From the NCBI GenBank assembly GCA_903848125.1, contig CAINFN010000023.1:1-42954 (forward strand): DNA of 42,954 nt. The letters are read 5' to 3'. The notes under the pieces are model-generated. The model was not told where the DNA came from and searched no databases. It was given only the letters and a program-made list of their open reading frames with translations. The translations under genes and the position numbers were made by a program. Shown here one piece after another: positions 40,230-42,954 of this stretch. Source of the DNA: an uncultured Bacteroidota bacterium (lineage in GTDB: Bacteria > Bacteroidota > Bacteroidia > Chitinophagales > Chitinophagaceae). Position 1 is the first letter of the stretch; the number at the start of each line of letters is the position of its first letter.

Positions 40230-40601
40230 CTATGCAGTAGGATTTGTTGGCTCAGTAAAAAGTGTTGGCGCTACTACGACAGCTACTGGAGCTACGATAG
40301 GGGCTACTACTTTTTTAGGAGCTACTTTTTTCTTTGCTACCACTTTCTTTTTAGGAGCTGCTTTTTTTGCTGCTACTTTTTTCTTTGGAGCTGCTTTTTT
40401 AGGAGCAACTTTTTTCTTTGCTACTACTTTCTTTTTTGGAGCTACTTTTTTTGCAGTTGCTTTTTTCTTCACTACCACTTTCTTCTTAGGAGCTACTTTT
40501 TTCTTGGCTACCACTTTCTTTTTAGGAGCTACTTTTTTAGCAGTTACTTTCTTCTTTGCAACTACTTTTTTCTTTGCTGCTGCTTTTTTCTTTTTTGACA
40601 T
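40230..40601 (-). CDS. Lys/Ala/Val-rich histone H1-like repetitive protein
   Basis: 123 aa; MSKKKKAAAKKKVVAKKKVTAKKVAPKKKVVAKKK... followed by a non-repetitive tail VAPIVAPVAVVVAPTLFTEPTNPTA; ATG at 40601. Confidence 0.8.
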   Translation of the reverse strand: MSKKKKAAAKKKVVAKKKVTAKKVAPKKKVVAKKKVAPKKKVVVKKKATAKKVAPKKKVVAKKKVAPKKAAPKKKVAAKKAAPKKKVVAKKKVAPKKVVAPIVAPVAVVVAPTLFTEPTNPTA

Positions 40602-40688
40602 GAGGGTTATTTTAAATTGTTAGTTATGTTATTTATATAAAATTACATTGTTTTATTGTAACTAAATTAAATGTAACGATTTTTATAA

Positions 40689-40696
40689 TAGTTTTG
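40689..40696 (+). promoter_or_regulatory. Putative -7 element TAGTTTTG just upstream of the CoA-binding protein gene
   Basis: TAnnTTTG match ending 4 nt before the ATG at 40701. Confidence 0.45.
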
Positions 40697-40700
40697 TGTA

Positions 40701-41066
40701 ATGAAATCACCAGTCACTTTAGTTGTTGGCGCTTCGCCCAATCCAGAGCGCTATAGTTTTTTAGCTACTGAGCTATTAGAAGAAAAAGGGCATTCAGTGT
40801 ATCCGTTTGGTATTAAAAATGGCTTTATTAATTCAACCCCCATTCTAACAATATGGCCAGAGCAGGGTAGTATTGATACGGTCACTTTATATGTGGGTCC
40901 CGCTGCGCAAGTGGAGTACTTTGATGCTATCATTCATTTGGCTCCTCGTCGAATTATTTTTAATCCTGGTACTGAAAACCCAGTACTAGTAGCACTTGCC
41001 GCTAAAAACGGTATTGAAACTTTAGAAGCCTGTACTTTGGTTTTGCTTAAAACAGGTCAATACTAA
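40701..41066 (+). CDS. CoA-binding domain protein (YccU-like)
   Basis: 121 aa; VVGASPNPERYSFLATELLEEKGHSVYPFG, FNPGTEN. Confidence 0.8.
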   Translation: MKSPVTLVVGASPNPERYSFLATELLEEKGHSVYPFGIKNGFINSTPILTIWPEQGSIDTVTLYVGPAAQVEYFDAIIHLAPRRIIFNPGTENPVLVALAAKNGIETLEACTLVLLKTGQY

Positions 41067-41092
41067 TCCAGTCATTAGAAGGCTAAAAAACC

Positions 41093-42667
41093 TTACTCCT
41101 TGTATTGGCCCCAATTGGATCTGTCTAAATTTCTGTATTGAATGGCTTCACTAAGGTGGCTTATTTGAATGGAATCACTTCCTTCTAAATCAGCAATACT
41201 TCTGCTTACTTTCAAAATACGATCAAAAGCACGCGCGCTTAATTGAAATTTCTGCATTGCATTTTTTAACAGCGCTTCAGCTGAATCTGATAAAATACAG
41301 TACTTTTTCAACTGACCACTATTCATCTGGGCATTGGTGTACAATCCTTCCTCCAGTTTAAAGCGTTGCTGTTGAATAGCTCTTGCTTTTTTTACTCTTT
41401 TAGCTATGATAGCAGAATTGTCAATGGGTTCATTGCCTCTAAGTTCTTCGTATAAAACAGGGGTTACTTCAATATGTAAGTCAATTCGGTCTAATAAGGG
41501 CCCAGAAATTTTGTGCATGTACTTTTGAATAGAACTAGGACTACACAGACACTCTTTTTGAGGGTGATTGTAAAAGCCACAAGGACAAGGGTTCATAGAT
41601 GCCATTAACATAAATCTAGCCGGAAATTGAAGACTCATTTTGGCTCTTGCAATGGCAACAATACCCTCTTCCATAGGTTGTCTTAAAACTTCAATGACCG
41701 ATCTATTGAATTCAGGAAGCTCATCTAAAAATAGTACCCCATTGTGGGCTAAGGAAATTTCTCCAGGTTGCGGAAAACTACCACCTCCAATCATGGCGAT
41801 AGCAGATAAGGTATGATGAGGTTGTCTAAATGGTCTTTGAGAAAGCAATTGTTTACTATTTGTCATTTTGCCACTAACACTATAAATTTTACTTGTTTCT
41901 AATGCCTCCATTTTGCTCAATGGTGGTAAAATAGATACGATACTTTTTGCCAACATGGTTTTGCCTGCACCTGGTGGTCCAATCATAATAATGTTGTGTC
42001 CGCCTGCGCTGGCCACTTCCAAAGCGCGTTTGCAATAAAACTGTCCTTTTACTTCAGAAAAGTCTGGAATACTTTGTGTCGAAGAAAAGCTTGAATGAGA
42101 TTTTGACACTCCATTTTTTGATTGATCCATTTTTGCATCTTCAATCCTTTCATACAAAGGGTCTTTTAAAAATGCAATCACTTCTGCAATATGATTAAAT
42201 GCAAAAACTGGTAATTGGTCCACCATGGCGGCTTCCTCTTTATTCGCCCAAGGAATAATAATACTCGAAAAACCTTCTTCTTTTGCTTGCATGGCCATGG
42301 CTAATACGCCTTTGATAGGGTGTAAATAACCATCTAAGCCTAACTCGCCCATGATAAGATATTGATCTAAAGGAACTGTAGTTTGTAATTGTTCCGAAGC
42401 GGCTAAAATACCTAAGGCAATGGGGAGATCAAATGCAGCGCCTGTTTTTTTCAAATCTGCCGGCGACAAATTAATGACGACTTTGGTCCTAGGCATGTGA
42501 AAACCATTTGCTTTAATGGCGCTTTCAGTTCTGTCTAGACTTTCTTTCACAGCACTGTCAGGTAGGCCCACAATGCAATAACCCTGGCCCATGCTTACAT
42601 TTACTTCTATGGTAATAGTAATAGCGTCAATGCCCAATAGGGCACTTCCTTTTATTTTTACAAGCAT
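41093..42667 (-). CDS. comM: YifB/ComM family Mg-chelatase-like AAA ATPase
   Basis: 524 aa; IVGLPDSAVKESLDR, MIGPPGAGKTMLAKS, LFLDELPEFNRSVIEVLRQPME, MASMNPCPCGFY. Confidence 0.94.
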   Translation of the reverse strand: MLVKIKGSALLGIDAITITIEVNVSMGQGYCIVGLPDSAVKESLDRTESAIKANGFHMPRTKVVINLSPADLKKTGAAFDLPIALGILAASEQLQTTVPLDQYLIMGELGLDGYLHPIKGVLAMAMQAKEEGFSSIIIPWANKEEAAMVDQLPVFAFNHIAEVIAFLKDPLYERIEDAKMDQSKNGVSKSHSSFSSTQSIPDFSEVKGQFYCKRALEVASAGGHNIIMIGPPGAGKTMLAKSIVSILPPLSKMEALETSKIYSVSGKMTNSKQLLSQRPFRQPHHTLSAIAMIGGGSFPQPGEISLAHNGVLFLDELPEFNRSVIEVLRQPMEEGIVAIARAKMSLQFPARFMLMASMNPCPCGFYNHPQKECLCSPSSIQKYMHKISGPLLDRIDLHIEVTPVLYEELRGNEPIDNSAIIAKRVKKARAIQQQRFKLEEGLYTNAQMNSGQLKKYCILSDSAEALLKNAMQKFQLSARAFDRILKVSRSIADLEGSDSIQISHLSEAIQYRNLDRSNWGQYKE

Positions 42668-42714
42668 TTATTTTTGCTCGTAAACTACGCTAGTTTCTTA
42701 GTCTTGTTAAAGTA

Positions 42715-42954
42715 TTAATACTTGGTTTTGCTAATTTTTTCCAACAGGTCTACCACCCCCTCTCTTTCTAAAATCAAATAACCTAGCCTGTCTTGGCTTA
42801 CGCCTTGTTTTAATTGGTAATGAAAAATAAGTTCTTTTTCATGTACTTCCGTTTCAAAATAACTAAACAAAATGTTCTTATATTTTTTTAACCCATCACT
42901 AATTTCGTATAAATGCGTAGAAATAATAAACAAACTATTATTTAAATTTTGCAA
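42715..42954 (-). CDS. C-terminal part of a MutS-like ATPase domain protein (5' end outside window)
   Basis: 79 aa reaching the window edge; FIISTHLYEISDGLKKY...FHYQLKQGVSQDRLGYLILEREGVVDLL resembles MutS family switch/C-terminal region. Confidence 0.65.
   Translation of the reverse strand: MQNLNNSLFIISTHLYEISDGLKKYKNILFSYFETEVHEKELIFHYQLKQGVSQDRLGYLILEREGVVDLLEKISKTKY

Noticed and set aside
40230-40601. Non-coding tandem repeat or CRISPR reading of the Lys-rich gene DNA
   Set aside because: Repetition follows codon periodicity and yields an uninterrupted protein with a proper start and a unique C-terminus.
40222-40623. Plus-strand 133-aa ORF rich in Phe/Ala/Thr (ATFFFATTFFLGA)
   Set aside because: It is the antisense of the Lys/Ala-rich gene; repetitive codons on the minus strand create an open frame by composition. 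The minus-strand protein is the plausible product.

Overview
This is a 43-kb chromosomal segment from a Bacteroidetes bacterium, probably Chitinophagaceae-like judging by protein style, AT-rich composition and TAnnTTTG-type promoters. It is mostly housekeeping and central metabolism: acs, an MHS-type transporter, eno, a FtsB/DivIC-like protein, nth, 2-oxoacid:ferredoxin oxidoreductase alpha, a fused 2-oxoacid dehydrogenase E1, prfA, galE, a PhoR/PhoB-like two-component pair, pyrD, a thiolase, two tandem sortilin/BNR-repeat proteins, a NamZ-like DUF1343 protein, nadE, apaG, icd, a dihydrolipoamide acyltransferase E2, a zinc metalloprotease, a Lys/Ala-rich histone-H1-like protein, a comM/yifB homologue and a MutS-like fragment at the edge. 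I see no tRNA, rRNA, CRISPR array, prophage or transposase. The most unusual signal is non-coding. At three separate loci (about 15.5, 23.9 and 37.6 kb) a gene's stop codon is followed at once by a hairpin with a variable stem and an A-rich AAATMTA-type loop, then the conserved linker TCTAATGATTT(T), then a second and often GC-richer hairpin. Stem sequences differ between loci but remain self-complementary. Two distant copies share an exact 14-mer in the second hairpin's loop region, and the 37.4-37.7 kb copy is a 300-bp array. This looks like a family of structured 3'-end elements. Other points: an in-frame TGA at codon 7 of a clear signal peptide in the first sortilin-like gene, a 17-bp inverted copy of a gene's 3' coding end, and an acs-transporter-small-membrane-protein cluster.
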